Source: Aphidius gifuensis (Eukaryota; Arthropoda; Insecta; Hymenoptera; Braconidae). Taken from it: DNA of 64,000 nucleotides. The DNA is taken from NCBI RefSeq assembly GCF_014905175.1, contig NC_057788.1, forward strand, positions 6,324,001 to 6,388,000, in the 5' to 3' direction. Below the pieces are notes generated by a model that did no database searches, was not told where the DNA came from, and saw nothing but the letters and a program-made list of their open reading frames with translations. Position numbers and translations under genes: made by a program. Below, piece by piece: positions 37,128 through 51,664 of the stretch (position 1 is its first letter; each line of letters opens with the position of its first letter).

Positions 37128-40100
37128 ATGTCGTTTGGCACTTCATATACCTACAAGGTATACAAGGTCAGGCCGAAGATCATCTAGAGATTTGAAAATT
37201 TAAAAATAAAATATTATTATTAAATTAAACTTGAAAGTTTTTTAATAGTACATTTATTTTTCATGTCATTTCATGTATATATGCGTTATTAGGTGAAATA
37301 GTTATCACACATATAGTGCCTTAACATAAAAATAATTAATTTAACCCGATTGTTATTATTATTATTATTAATACTCCATTAGTATGAAAAAAAAAAATGT
37401 GACTGATGAATGTAGTAAAATAATTTTATCAGTTGTATTATGTCAACTTGTAAAAAAATAAAAGGAAAGTCTCCAATGTATATATAGTGACTGAGAGATG
37501 TTGATAGTTTGATCCCTATATGATATTTGTTGATTTAGCAAATCATCTTATTTTATGAGTATTGAATGATAATAAATTGTAAAATAATTTTTTTTCAGTG
37601 CTGTGGCGTTGGAGGTGGAGGGTCCACAGTACCACAGACACAACTTCTTGGTACAAGTATTGTCGGGACCACCTCCGGAAGAAGCGTCATCATGCAGGAC
37701 CCAGTACTCGAATCAATTCTTGAGGTAAAAAAAAAAAAGATTTATTTATTTGTTTAAAATAAGAGATATTAATAGAAAAAATTAATTTATACAGCAAATG
37801 CGCGAGACGGAGGCTCGCAGAGCTGAATTAGAACGTGAACATGCTGATGCACAAAATCAATTGCGAGAAAAATTAGCTGGAAGATATCAAGGGCCAGAAT
37901 CAATTGAGGCAATACAATCAAAAATACGTGAATTAGAAAAAAAAACAGAACTTGAAATAGTACGTCATGAAGAATTATCATTAGAATTGACTAGTTTAAG
38001 ACGTGCACGTAGTCGTGGTCCAGGTGCAACAACAACATCATCAAATTTATCTGGTACAACGTGGCCACCAGCTGGTTCAGATATTGATAGAATGATTGCC
38101 AAAATTGAACAGGATAGCAGGTATTATAATTTTAAAAAAATAAATAAATAAAAGTGTTTAAAAAAAAAAAACATTTAATTGATATTATTAGTGGAAGGAT
38201 AATGCATGAGTTGGATCATGCAAGAGGTACTGTAACGACTCAACAGCCTTCATCGGTCCAAGGTATTCTCAGATCAAGTGCTGAAAATCTTCATAATCTT
38301 GGACAACATCATCCACCTCATCCACATGCATTAAATCTTGGAATGACATCACAACCCTCTCACGTAAGTTAATCTCTTTTTTATAAATATATTATCCCGC
38401 ACCAATATATATACACTTTAATTCAAATTAAATAAAAAAAAAAAAAAAAACTAATAATAATAAATAATGGTAAAGAAAATAAAAGATAGAGATAAAAAAA
38501 AAAAAAATATAAATAAATAGTATGCAGGCTCACCAATGCCATTGACACCATTGATGCCAGGCTGTCCACCACTGACACCAAATGGTCCACCCTATCATTA
38601 TAGCGAGCCAATTCCACCAGCACCCTCATTATCAACAAGCCAAACACAGCCAGTATTTCAACAAAAATTACAATATCAAACAATACAACCACATCAATCA
38701 CATGTTGATTTAACAGCACCACATTCACAAACAACACAATCACAACAACACCAACAACAACAACAACAACAGCAACAACATCAATTACAACAGCAACAAA
38801 AACAGCAACAACAAACGCACACACATTTTTCAAATAATCATTATCAAGAAACTTATCCACATACTCAAACGTATCAACAACCACAGAATCAACAATTACC
38901 AACAGCATCAAGTTGTTCTTATCTTGGATCAACAAATCAAACAGCATTGCCACATTATAGTCAGCCAAATCAAACTAGTCAAAATTATCAAATAAATGGA
39001 ACTCAACAGGTGATGAATCAATTAATTATTAAATAATAATTTTTAAAATTAAAAAAACATTATAATTAAATTTATAAATAATAATTTTATTTTTTTATTA
39101 TATTTCTTTTGAATAGACAACGAATTATTCAAATTTGAATATGGCATCACATCCAAATGGAACATTTACATCAAGTGGTATTGGAAGTAACTACAATACA
39201 TCACATCAAATGCCACATCATAATTATTCAGTGCCATCATCAAATATTGTTCAAACAACTCTTGCAAGTTTACCACCTTATTCATCATCATCTTATCATT
39301 CAACTGGATTATCAAGTACACCACAATCAGTTCTTCCTTATTCAAGCGTACAGAATACATATTCAACTGCTGGATCAACATATTCAACAGTGGGGACCAA
39401 TGCTTTTGGCACACCAGGTGTTAATTCTGGCAAGTTTTATTAATAAATTAATATTTAAAAATATTTAACATAAATAAATATGTATATTTTAAATAGGCTC
39501 ATCATCAAGTGGTCTTCTTCAAGCAATTGGTGATCCATTACAAGCAATGCAACAATTATCAGCTCAATCACAAGCAAATCAATTACATCAACAAGCTATT
39601 ATACATCAAATACAACAATCATTACGTGCAAGTTCACCAACGCCAACATCAACATCAGGACATCATTTTCTTGGACCACGACAAATGCCTAAAATACCAA
39701 CTGGTATATTGACAAATCCATTAGACAGATTAACAAGTGATACACTTAATGAAGGACAAGTTGATATGTTAGATATACCAGGAAAGGGTAGATGTTATGT
39801 TTACATTGCTAGATTTAGTTATGAGCCATTTCAACATTCACCAAATGAAAATCCAGAAGCTGAATTACCAGTACAAGGTGGTGATTATTTATTAGTATGG
39901 GGACAACCAGATGATGATGGTTTTTTGGATGCTGAAACACTTGATGGAAGAAGAGGACTTGTACCAGCTAATTTTGTACAAAAACTTGTTGGTGATGATT
40001 TATTGGAATTTCATCAAGCTGTACTTGGACTTCGTGATGTTGATGATGCTGCTTCAACAAATATTCCACAAGTAAAAGCAATTTAATTAAATAATATTAA

Positions 40101-43100
40101 AATAAACTACATTTTTTTTTAATGACAATTATATTTCATTTATTTTGTTATTAATATTTTTTTATTTTAATTAGTGTTATCTACAAGATATTGATCTAGA
40201 GCTTGCTGCACTTGAAGAGGGCAATCGCAATCGTCATGAACTATCAGCATATGCAGAGCTGGATAATATTGCTGATGAAGATGAACAAGAACCACCAGGT
40301 TTGTTGAAATTTTTTTGTGAATGATTATTATAAGTATTTAATTGTTTTTTATTTGAAAAAAAAAAATGTTTTCAAGTTTGGTTTTAATTGTAAAACACCA
40401 GAAAAAAAAAATCACTTGAGCAATTTTGTTAATTAAACAGAAGAATAAATTGCTCATTATTTTTTTTTTTAGTTTGCTATTCAACTGCATGGCTAAAATA
40501 TAAATGTTTGTTGATATTAACTTGATGAGACATTAGGTAGGGATATTAGCTAGATGAGAGAGTTTATAAATTTTTCAAAAATACTAATATTTATGATGAG
40601 AAAAAAATATTAAAATTACAATAATAATATTTATTTTTTATTTTTATTAACGAATATTTGTAATAATTTTTTTTTTTTAATTAATACAAAGCTTTAAATT
40701 TTAATTCTACAAATTAATTAAGATACACAATTTTTTTTCAATCACTTAATTATTAAAAATATTTTAAAAAATTATAGGTACATATAAAAAAACACGTTAG
40801 AGATGAAATTTGGAGTTTTTGCAACTTTACTGTTTACATAATAATTTGTGTGTCAATATTTTGATGGTCCTTATAGGCACTCGCTTTAGTAAAAAATTTG
40901 AGTTAGACAAAGTTATTTAGCTACAGCTAGGCTTGTATTGTCTTTTTCCTCATGAAGAAGTCTACCTGTTTTCGGACCTAGTTCCGGCCCCGCAGCATCT
41001 CACCCTGGAGCGTCAGCTGAACAAGAGTGTGCTGATCAATTGGACTGCACCAGAGAATTCCCATCAGCTGGAGTCTTATCATGTCTATGTTGATGGTGTC
41101 CTGAAGGTGACTGTCAAAGCAACTGAAAGAACTCGGGCACTCGTTGAAGGTGTTGATTCTACAAGGGTTCGTTTGCTTAAAATAAATGTAGTACTTAAAA
41201 AATTATAAAACAAATATGCATACCAGTATTAATTTATTTTATTGTTATTACAATAATTTATTTTATTTAATTTATATATAATATAAATGTATGTTTTTTT
41301 TCTTTGTTTTTTTCTATTTTCTTATTCTTATTTTTTGTTTAAAAAATAAAAATAATAGCCACACAGAATAAGTGTACGTTCAGTGACACATTCAAGAAGA
41401 ACATCAAGAGATGCTGCATGTACAATGGTCATTGGTAAAGATGGTTCTGTTGGTCCAACAGCAGTTAAAGCATCAAATGTAACAGCAACAAGTGCAATAA
41501 TATCATGGTTACCAAGTAATAGTAATCATCAGCATGTTGTTTGTGTTAACAATGTTGAAGTTAGAACAGTTAAACCAGGTGTTTATCGCCATACAATAAC
41601 TGGTCTTGCACCATCAACAATATATCGTGTCACTGTGAAAGCCAAAAATTTACGTGCAACAAATTTTGAGGACCAAAATGCTCAGTCGGCCAATAATCTT
41701 GCCTGCCACGTACACTTTAAGACTTTGCCAAAGGGTCTACCAGATCCTCCAGTTGATATCCAGGTCAACATAAAATAATATATATATTATTATTATTATT
41801 ATTTCATGAAATATATATTAAATTATTATTAATTCATCATTAATTAAATTTTAAAATATTTATTGTTTGTTTTTTTTGTCCATTTATTGTCATTAAAGGT
41901 GGAGGCTGGACCGCAGGACGGCACTTTGCTAGTTACTTGGCACCCTGTTGCCCTAAGCGGTTCTGCTGTCACCGGTTATGCAGTTTACGCGGACGGCAAG
42001 AAGGTCACAGACGTTGATAGTCCAACGGGTGATCATGCCCTTGTTGATATACACAAATTAATGAGTTTAAATCCAAAGGCTATCACAGTGAGAACGAAAA
42101 GTCGTGAAAGTCAATCTGGTGATAGTTGTGCAACAGCAATACCATGTACTGTATTACGTGGTGGTGGTGGTGGTCCACATATGCAACAACATATGGATGG
42201 ACAACAACAACAGCAACAACAACGTATGGGTGGTGTTGGACAAAGATATCCTGGTTCATCAGTACCAGCACATATGAGACGACACAATACTAGAGTTGAT
42301 GCACATGGACAAGTCATCATTGAGACTGATGAAAATTTATCAGATAAAGAAATATATCCTGGTCAAAATTTACAAATGGGTAATTAATTAATTATATTAA
42401 TTTACAATTAAATATTTTATATATGTAATTGTATAAATTTATTATTATTTTTATTGAAGAATTTAATGTAGGTATATTTGGATAATACATGAATTAGGAA
42501 TTCCAGAAATGACGAAAGACTCGGCGAGTGAAAATTATAGTGAAGAAGATGATCCAATGAGAAATAGAAGGGGAATGGGACCTCAACAACAACAACAGCA
42601 GCAGCAGCAACAGCTACAGCAACAACAGCAATTACAGGGACAACAAGGACAATTACAGGGTCAACAGGGACAACAACAACAACATCGGTATGGATTACAA
42701 TCTGGTAGTGGATCTCAAGTTCCACCTGGTATTCATCGACCAAGTCGAATTGCTGGACCAAGAGGTACTCAAGATCCATACTATGGTTCTGATCAACCAG
42801 GTAAATTATTCAATAAAACAAATTTAAAAAACATGAAATATAAAATATAAATTTTGAATTTATAGGAACTCCAAGAGGTAGAGGACCATCTTATCGTGGT
42901 GGAAGAGGTAATCAGTCACAAAGTGGTGGTTTATCTCATCATCCTGGCTCACAGCAACAAGTTAACAAAAGACCAAGATTTTTCATAGCACTATTTGATT
43001 ATGATCCAACAACAATGTCACCAAATCCTGATGCATGTGAAATTGAATTACCATTTTCTGAGGGTGATACAATCAAGGTAATTTTATAATAATTTATATT

Positions 43101-46100
43101 GTATAAATTAATTTTATATTTATATTATTTTATTGCTTTAAGGTTTATGGAGAAAAAGATGATGATGGATTTTATTGGGGTGAATGTCGTGGACGTCAAG
43201 GATTTGTTCCTCATAATATGGTAGAAGAAGTTAAAAATCCTTCAGCAAGTGGACAAGGCCAAAATCAAACTGGTCGACGTGGTCAGGGTGATAGATGGGG
43301 TGATATTTATACAAATATGCCAGTTAGAAAAATGGTTGCATTGTATGATTATGATCCACAAGTATTATCACCCAATGTTGATGCTGAGGTAACAAAATAA
43401 TATCTTAAAATTAATTATTAAAATATGTATTAATAATTGGTTTTTTCATTTATTCATTAGCAAGTTGAATTACGTTTTCAAACTGGAAATGAAATATATG
43501 TTTATGGTGAAATGGATGATGATGGTTTTTACATGGGTGAATTGGATGGTGTACGTGGACTTGTACCGAGTAATTTTCTTACTGATGCAGTACCAAATAA
43601 ACAGGGTCAACCAGGTCAACCTGGTCGTCGTCCACCAGGTCAAGGACAAGGACCAGGTGCACGTGGACCACCACCACCACCAAGAGAACCACCACCGCCT
43701 GGTCATCGTCGTAATAAAGGTACATAAAAATTTTACTATTATTATCATATATTATTTACTACTAACAAAATAAATTAAATTTAAGCTCCAACTTTTATTT
43801 ATTTTATGTTTTTTTTTTTTTTAATTGATTTTTATGAGTTTAATTTAAATATATTATAATAAAAATCTACAAGACACAAAACACGAGATTTCAATGTGGG
43901 CCAGCTGAAGACAGTCAATTTTTTAAATTAAATAATATTCAACATGTGATTTTATCTCAACTCATCAAAGCTTCTTTAAATCAACTGATAAATTTTGAAT
44001 TTAAAATACAACTTATATATTTACAAAATTTAAATCTTCTTTTTAATTTTAAAAACAAGGTACATGCTTTTGTTGCTAATATTTTTCGAGAGGGATTATT
44101 TCACGTTAAACACATGTGTAATTCAAAATAAACACACAAAATAATGCAATAACATGCTGCTTTCAGTGTATTTACATAAACAATATATGTATACATATCG
44201 ATGTACATTTTAATTAACAACATATATACATATATATATATTTATAAATATATACATGTGGATATATGTTACCAGCTATTTTTTGTCTGTCTCTATCTTT
44301 GAGTATTTTCTATAAAATTTCATTATTTTAATTCCGAAACTATTATTATTTATACACAGGTTTATTCTTGGTATAATTCTTTTTTTTTGAATTTTAATTC
44401 TAATGCATCATGGATTTGTTCCAAATAAATATTTTATTTATAAATAAAAAAGAAGGTCAGAATAATTTTTTTTTTCTTTTTTTTTTTAGTATCAAATCAA
44501 ATATTCATATAGAAAAATTTAAAATAGATTTTAAATAAAAATGGATAAAAATATAATAATATGAAATTTCAAATGATTGGTTAGTTAAATTATCTACTTT
44601 TTTAATTAATTTTTAATATTGTATGGGTTATTCCATGCCAATCGAAATTTTTTTTTTCTTTTTTTTTCATTACGACAAATTTATTTATTTGGGACAAATC
44701 CAGGAAGCTTATGATGCAAATTTTAAAAAAATATTTATTCAGAATTGACTTAGTATAAATAAATGTATACAGATACTATCTGTCTTACTATTTTTGTATT
44801 TTCTGTACACAAAAAAAAAGAAATTGTTTTATCTGTTTATTTTTTTTTTTTATTTATACGAATGAAAATCGTAAAAAAATATTTAAATTTCGTTGGATTT
44901 TCATGTTTGTAATGTGTTTATTACCTATCAATTAATTATTATAATAGCTGTGATCAATATATATACATATAATGAATACAGGTGTGCCAAAATTCATATT
45001 TAAATTTTTATCAAGTATTTTTATTTATTTTTTTTTTTGACCCACCTTCATTTTATTATGCATTTGATAATGTATCATAGTTTATTTTGTTGTTTTTTTT
45101 TTTCTTCTATCTTAAGATTACACTATTGATATATATTCATTATTTAATTGTTGCATACAGATGTTAAATATTCAATTTAAATCAAAATAAAAAAAAGTCA
45201 TTTTTATTTAAATATATGTGTATATATATTTATTCATATACAATATATATTTCAACATGATTGTCGTTCGATGCTGGCCATTTATTGATTCCAAAATACG
45301 GTGATAATAAATTAAAATTAAATTAATTATAAACTCTATGAAATGGAATTTTAATTGTCTTTTATAAATATAAAAATGATGATTGAAAATATACGTTAAA
45401 TAATTTTATTAAATAATAAAAATAAATTAAAAATATAAAAATAATCTAGAGTCGTTTTATTAAAAATAAAAAATGCATGCACTTTTGTATAATTAACAAA
45501 ATTATTCTCTATATTTATAAAATAAAATTTTAATAATAGAGAAAAAAAAAAAAAAATAGTAGATAAAAAAAAAAAATGTGCCATATATGACAACACGGTT
45601 CTGTTCTCTTCTCTGTTGCTAGATGCCTGCATTGTGCCTGTGTCTGTCCCTGTCTGTCACTTAGACTCTAGACAACAACAACAACAACAAAATCAACAAC
45701 TACAACAACAACCACAACAACAACATCAAAACCAACTACAACAACAAAACAATTCACCGCATCTAGCGTATCAACAAGCCAATCATCACAGCTACACAAC
45801 AGTTACAACGTCAAATCAGCATGGTGGTCCTGGTACAGGAATGGGTCAAAACCATCAACCTGGTACTGTACCACCTCATCTTCAACAGCAGGTGAGTTTA
45901 TAATACAACGCCTGTCAACATCTGTGACCTGCTATCTACTGCGTTCTGCAACTTGTGATCTGCTGACACTCCTCAACGTCCTACTTTTTTATTTTTTATT
46001 TTTTTTTGTTTTCACCTACGTATTATTAATTTATATTATTTTTTTTTTTAATTTTATTTTTAAATCATTGTAATCAATGGAATTTTGTATATTAATTATC

Positions 46101-47309
46101 ATCATCCATTTGTTTACAATGATTTTTGACGTAAGTAAAGATTTTTTTTTTTTGCATTTTTAAAAATAAATGCTCCAAATTATTGGATAACAATATAAAT
46201 ACAATATTGCTCTGCTATGAATGTCAAAAAGTATTACTATCTACTATCTATTACTATCTTCACTTAAAAGTGATATTGTTATTTTTATTTTTATTATTAT
46301 TATGATCATGTTGTGTATATGTGACTCTCTAAATTATTATTAGAAAATTTATTAACGAACAATATCAGTTTATATTTTATTAAATAATTTTTTTCAAATA
46401 ATTTATTATACATTAGAGAGTCATCATAAACATGATAATAAGCACGCGGCATGTTGCATTTTAATCTGTTTGCTTTGTGATCATAAAAGAAAAAAAAAAA
46501 AATTAAAAAAAAATATATAAACAACACGTTATTACACATTACAAGTTAATATTTCACTTGATCATATATGATATATTAAATATATAGCTATCGCATCGAT
46601 ATGAATAATTCTTCAAAATTGAATTTAGAAAAATGAAAAAAAAAAATAGAAAAACAACGTTATTTAACAACAAAATTTACCGCAAATTTTAATAATTTTT
46701 TTTGTTTTTTTTTCGATTAGAATTTGTAATATAAATTGTTAAAAATTTATTATAAACATAAATATAAATAATTTTCAGGGGAGGGGGAGAGGCGTGGGCA
46801 ATCGGATCGTTGGTAATAATATGCCTGGTAATCATCAAAATAATCAGCAACAATATCAACAGCAACAACAGCAACAACAACAATTGGATCAACAACAAAA
46901 TCAGGGATATCAGCAAGCGGGTATGCAGGGTCAATCAGGCTATCAACAAAATTACAATCAACAACAATCAACAATGCAACAGCAGCAACAACAACAACAT
47001 GGTCAACAACAAGGAGCTCAATATGGTCAACAAGGACCTCAACAGGGTGGTTCATCAATGATGCAAGGACAACAAATGAATAAACAAATGCGTGGTATAC
47101 CAGCAGTAATACCAAATGCTCAAAAACCACTTGATCAAAATCTACAACAGCAACAACAACAACAGCCAGGACAACAGCCAGGACAACCACCAATTGCTGG
47201 TCCAAATTTAATGCAAAAATTTACTGAAATGGCTGGTGCTAGTGCTGGTGGTGATATATTATCAAAAGGAAAAGAACTTATATTTATGAAATTTGGATTA
47301 GGAAAGTGA
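37128..47309 (+). CDS. Rbp: RIM-binding protein (active-zone scaffold)
   Basis: RIM-BP links presynaptic calcium channels to RIM and the vesicle release machinery. Exons: 37128-37157, 37599-37724, 37795-38120, 38192-38363, 38521-39009, 39117-39429, 39497-40071, 40175-40298, 40958-41166, 41359-41763, 41899-42379, 42498-42800, 42866-43077, 43143-43388, 43461-43719, 45623-45891, 46779-47309; 1689 aa. Coiled coil about 53-130; SH3-I about 580-650 (RCYVYIARFSYEPF); three fibronectin III domains about 725-1010; SH3-II about 1219-1290 (FFIALFDYDP, DDDGFYWGE); SH3-III about 1319-1390 (MVALYDYDP, DDDGFYMGE). A Pro/Gly segment and a Q-rich tail complete it. Q-rich blocks also lie in exons 5 and 12. The start (MSFGTSYTYK) is inferred; exon 1 could end 9 nt later. 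The acceptor at 40958 has an alternative at 40931. Intron 39430-39496 is GC-AG. Confidence 0.93.
38738..38816 (+). repeat. Rbp: CAA/CAG repeat in Rbp exon 5
   Basis: Codes for a poly-Gln run interrupted by His, Leu and Lys. Similar blocks occur at 42575-42690, 45674-45760 and 46843-47000, so Rbp has four separate Q-rich tracts. Confidence 0.8.
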
Positions 47310-49575
47310 GCCATTGATAATACTAGATTATTTATTCAAATTGTTAAATGCTTGATGAGTTTTATCTCGTGATATTAAATTTAATAAATTTAAATTACCA
47401 CCATAATTATTTCATCAGCATAATTATGTTTTGTCTATTTAATATAATATATATATATGAAAAAAAAAAAAAAAAAATACATTAACAAATTGAGACGCTC
47501 AAGGTCAAAAATAATAAAAATATAAATTGGAAAAATATATATATATATAATCGCGCACAAAAGTATTATCATATAATAACTTTCATAAATAATTAACGAA
47601 TTTAAATCGTTAAAATAATATATATAGGTAATTAATTAATATGCGCGAAAGAGTGGGTGTGCCTTGAGATGCCTCACCTTCACGATGATGTTGAATGAAA
47701 AATTTTAATTATTGTTTTATCTCAAATAAATAATAATAACAGTGTTTCGTTATACATATATAGTATATAACACCATAAATTATATATTCAAAAAAATCTA
47801 ATAATATTACTACTACCGCAAAGTTCCTCATTCGATAATCTATGCTTTTTGGTTTTTCTTTAAATTATTATTTTAGATATTTAAACAAAAAAAAAAAAAT
47901 ATATCATTATTTTATTCTCAAGATTGAATAAATTAATTTAAAATTTAATCATAAATATATGATATACATAAGAGAAAAAGTATATATATAAAAAATATTA
48001 TATTTGACTATTGCAAATTGTTTGTTACAACGCTATTGGTACTTGTATTTTGTACAAAATATATAATCCAATGTTTATTTTTTTTTTGCCAGAGATATAT
48101 TGATTAATAATGCAACAAAATATAAAAAAATTCATAGCTAATATGAATAAATAAATATTACAAAAAAAAATATATTAAGAGATAAATTAAATATCTCGTT
48201 AAATTAAAAATAAATAAATCATGAAATTTAAAATAATAAAACTATATTAAATTAATAATGTTATACATGGAGGAAATGAATGAGTTTTAAAAAAATAATT
48301 AAATACCTAAAATAGTAATTAATTTCAGTACTTTATTAGTATTGATTCTTGATAATTATTTATTGAATCTTTGAAAATAAAATAAATAAATTTCCTGAGT
48401 GTATTGTGTAATTATTCATAGATATGTATATATAAAAAAATATCAAACAATATCCATTGGAATATTGTTTAAACGAGCCGATCAATTGTGATCAGATAAA
48501 TTAAATTTAATAAAATGATAATAAACTATTTAATTCTGACGAAAATTTGAAATTTAAAAAAAAATTTTAAAGTGTTCTCTTAAGGAGCAATTAGGTGTTG
48601 TCCAATAAAAAAAAAATTGATAAAACGATTGCCCAAAGAGACTGAAATGAAATAATATAAATTAAAATAAATAATAAAAAACAGTTAAGCCTCTCTGCTG
48701 AGCTTGGAATTGTTCGGAGGCGTCCAACGTTGTTGCACGAAATAAAAAAAAAATAAATAAACCACCATAAAAAATTTAAAAATAATTAAAAAAACAAACG
48801 GAACAATTAAATGATAAGGCGGCTATGATAGTTTGTAATATAAATTTAAAAAAAAAACATATTCAAAGCCGTTATAAATAAAAAAAATATATAAATTACG
48901 GAGGCATAGTTTAATAAGAGTTATTATTGTAGAAAAATTATAAAATTACTTATCATCTGCGAATGCTTCATTTATAAAAAAAACATCTTTACTAAAAAAT
49001 ATATATAGGTTTTTTTTTTTTTTCGTTTTTTTTTTTATTTAAAAAGAGTTAACAAAATAAAAGAAATTCTCACAATAATAACAAATTAAATTTAATCAAT
49101 TTTTATGCAATTATCATAGTCAACCTTGACTACATATCAAACAAAAAAAAAATAACTTGTAGCAGCTAGATGGTCTCTATTATAATATTCAAATGATGCT
49201 AAAAAAAATTTATAAAATTATTAAATTATTGGCTTTTTGGTGTTGATACTGAATTGATATAAAATTGGCTTAGTAAATTAAAAAATAAAATAAAAATAAA
49301 ATCAGCAGGAAAAACAAAACTATTCATATATAATTGGATAATTTTTTTAAACAAAATATAATGATTAAAATAATTATCGAAATTATTTATCTTCTTGTCT
49401 CACTGATAATATTACGTTCGACAATAATATTTCGAAATCTTTTTTTATTTGTCTTTTTCTCTAACTTTTAATCTCTATATAAATTTCTAACTATCAAAAT
49501 TTAAAATATGCTGTTTTAATATCTTGGAATCTTAATATTAACAAAAGCAGATGCATAATTCAAAACTGTTAATGA

Positions 49576-49618
49576 TGTTGTTGTTGTTGTTGTTGTTGTT
49601 ATTGTTGTTGTTGTTGTT
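49576..49618. repeat. GTT/AAC triplet microsatellite
   Basis: About 14 GTT units with one ATT interruption; on the minus strand it is an AAC run. Outside any gene I can support. Confidence 0.8.
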
Positions 49619-50138
49619 ACGCGTACTACGTACCTTCTGAAAAACGATTATAATGATTTTTAAACTATTTAAAAAAATAATCAATAATTAAAAAATAGTC
49701 ATTGATATAATATGGTTTTAATAATCGGAAATAAAATTATGAAAAGTTTTCAAAGCTTTAGCTGTATATTAAATAATTTTTTTTTTTATATAAATTCATT
49801 AATGTTTAACAACATATAGCAGTCGTTATATAATAACTTTTGAGACAATGAAGATATTTAAATTTTTTTTTAAATATATGATGTAGTTTTGTATGAAAGT
49901 AAATAATAAATTATGTAAATAGCCAATTTTATCAACTCAGTGTTAATACCGAAAACATATTTTTATTTTATTTCATTTTTAAATAATTATTGAGAATATT
50001 GACATGGGGTGTTTCAAGACGAATCGCTATAATTTAGTCATCTTCTGTATTTTTTAAATTTAAAACTAATTTAATTATTATTTTTTAAAAAATTATAAAT
50101 TTTACATTTTTAATTGTATGAATAAAACAAATACGGTG

Positions 50139-50272
50139 GAAATGTTTCGATATTAAACTCAGTTTCATAGGAAAAAAAATAAAAATCTCAGGAAGTTGAA
50201 CATAAAAAAAAATCATATTTAAAAGTCGATATAGCACAATCGAAAACTGAGCGTTCATATCGAAACATTTAA
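50139..50272. repeat. Inverted repeat sharing ATGTTTCGATAT arms
   Basis: 50139-50167 and 50243-50272 are complementary: AAATGTTTCGATAT, then AA/GAAC, then CTCAGTTT on one arm match the other read backwards. Loop about 75 nt. Confidence 0.55.
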
Positions 50273-50587
50273 AATTTATATTTTGATATTTTTGGGAAAT
50301 TTAAGAGTTGAAGGAAAAATATTGAATTGAGGGTCCATTATCCAAAAAACATATTAAAAGCAAACGAAAGTAAAAAAGTTTAATAGACAAGAGACTGAAA
50401 ATTTAGTGATTTGATTTGAAATGCCCTATATATTTATTGCGGTTGAAACTTTCTCCTGAATTATAGAAAATATAACATTTGGTTAAATTTGAATACATTT
50501 AAATAAAAATCCTTGAAATTATCCTAGTTCTATGAAAAAATTTAAATAAAAAAAAACAATAAGTAGATAAAAAAATTTAAAAGATCA

Positions 50588-50803
50588 CCCTGGTCAAAAT
50601 ATTTCTCCGAATAATTTATTATTTTTCCGTGTTGCTCTGGAATTAGCCCATTAACGAAAAAAAAAACTGGAGAAATATTTTCATGACTTACATTATTTTA
50701 ATCATTCAATAATTTCTTTTATTTTATTTTCTTGAATATATTTTGAATTTTTAATTGGACCAATTCCGGAAAAATAACGGAGAAATATTTCCACCAGGGC
50801 AAC
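50588..50803. repeat. Foldback/MITE-like element with CCCTGGT ends
   Basis: Starts CCCTGGTCAAAATATTTCTCCG and ends in the near-complement (CGGAGAAATATTTCCACCAGGG). TATTTTTCCG and GGAATT words also recur in inverted order further in. Non-coding, about 216 bp, so a non-autonomous element. No clear duplication of the target. Confidence 0.5.
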
Positions 50804-51333
50804 TGGCATTAATAAAACTTTATGCGCTTATTATTTTTACGTATTGAAAATTGAAAAATCATGTGTGGGTGTATATCTTCATTAATTCCGAATGATAATA
50901 AACAAGATTTTGAAAATACAAAAAAAATATAAATAAAAAACTGAATAAATTAAAAAAAAAAAAAAAATACATATAATATAAATATTAAATTGAAAAATTA
51001 AAATGGAAAAAAAATTTAACAAAAGTTATAATAATACAATGGCATCAGGAAAATAAGAAAGGTGTGAAAGAATAAATTAAGAATGTATGAAATATCAAAA
51101 ACTAATATGTTAAATAACACAATAATAATCATAAATACGTTATAATGAACATACTTGAAATGTAATTATAAAAAAAAAAAAAAATAATGAATTAATAAAA
51201 AAAAACGAATTTTGTTTCTTGTTACGTTTTGATGCTAAAATTTCATTTATTTTTTTTTTTAAATATTTTCAATTACTCAATTAATAATTGTTTATTAGGA
51301 AAATGATTATCATAATATTTTTATTATAATATA

Positions 51334-51433
51334 AATGTTTAATATGTTCTTTCTACTTGCAATAGCATATATGTATATATGTATATATATATATATGCTA
51401 TCGTAAGTATATAGAAAAAACATATTAAACATT
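51334..51433. repeat. 100-nt inverted repeat forming one long hairpin
   Basis: AATGTTTAATATGTT opens it and AACATATTAAACATT closes it. Inner words TTTCTA/TAGAAA and ATAGCATATAT/ATATATGCTAT also pair. The only irregularities are a few mismatches and a 4-nt bulge. The middle is an AT run. Confidence 0.65.
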
Positions 51434-51664
51434 GATACTATATATTTTAATTATGAACATTAAACGTTAAATATTTATTTTGATCGGCTTTGTAATATAT
51501 CGGAGTGTTAATCAAGTAATCACAATAAGATAAGCACCATAAAAAATTAGAACAAAACCTATTGTTTAGAATTACCTATATGATATGTTTATTTGCTTTT
51601 TTTTTATCTTTCCTTTTTTTTTTTTTTTAGTATATGAAAATAAATTTATTATTATTTGAAAGTT

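Noticed and set aside
38423..38968. 181-aa open frame, minus strand
   Set aside because: Antisense shadow of the CAA-rich Rbp exon 5; poly-Val/Leu composition and no splice support.
42417..42779. 120-aa open frame, minus strand
   Set aside because: Antisense of Rbp Q-rich exon 12 and adjacent intron.
46750..47205. 151-aa open frame, minus strand
   Set aside because: Antisense of the Q-rich last Rbp exon; same reason.
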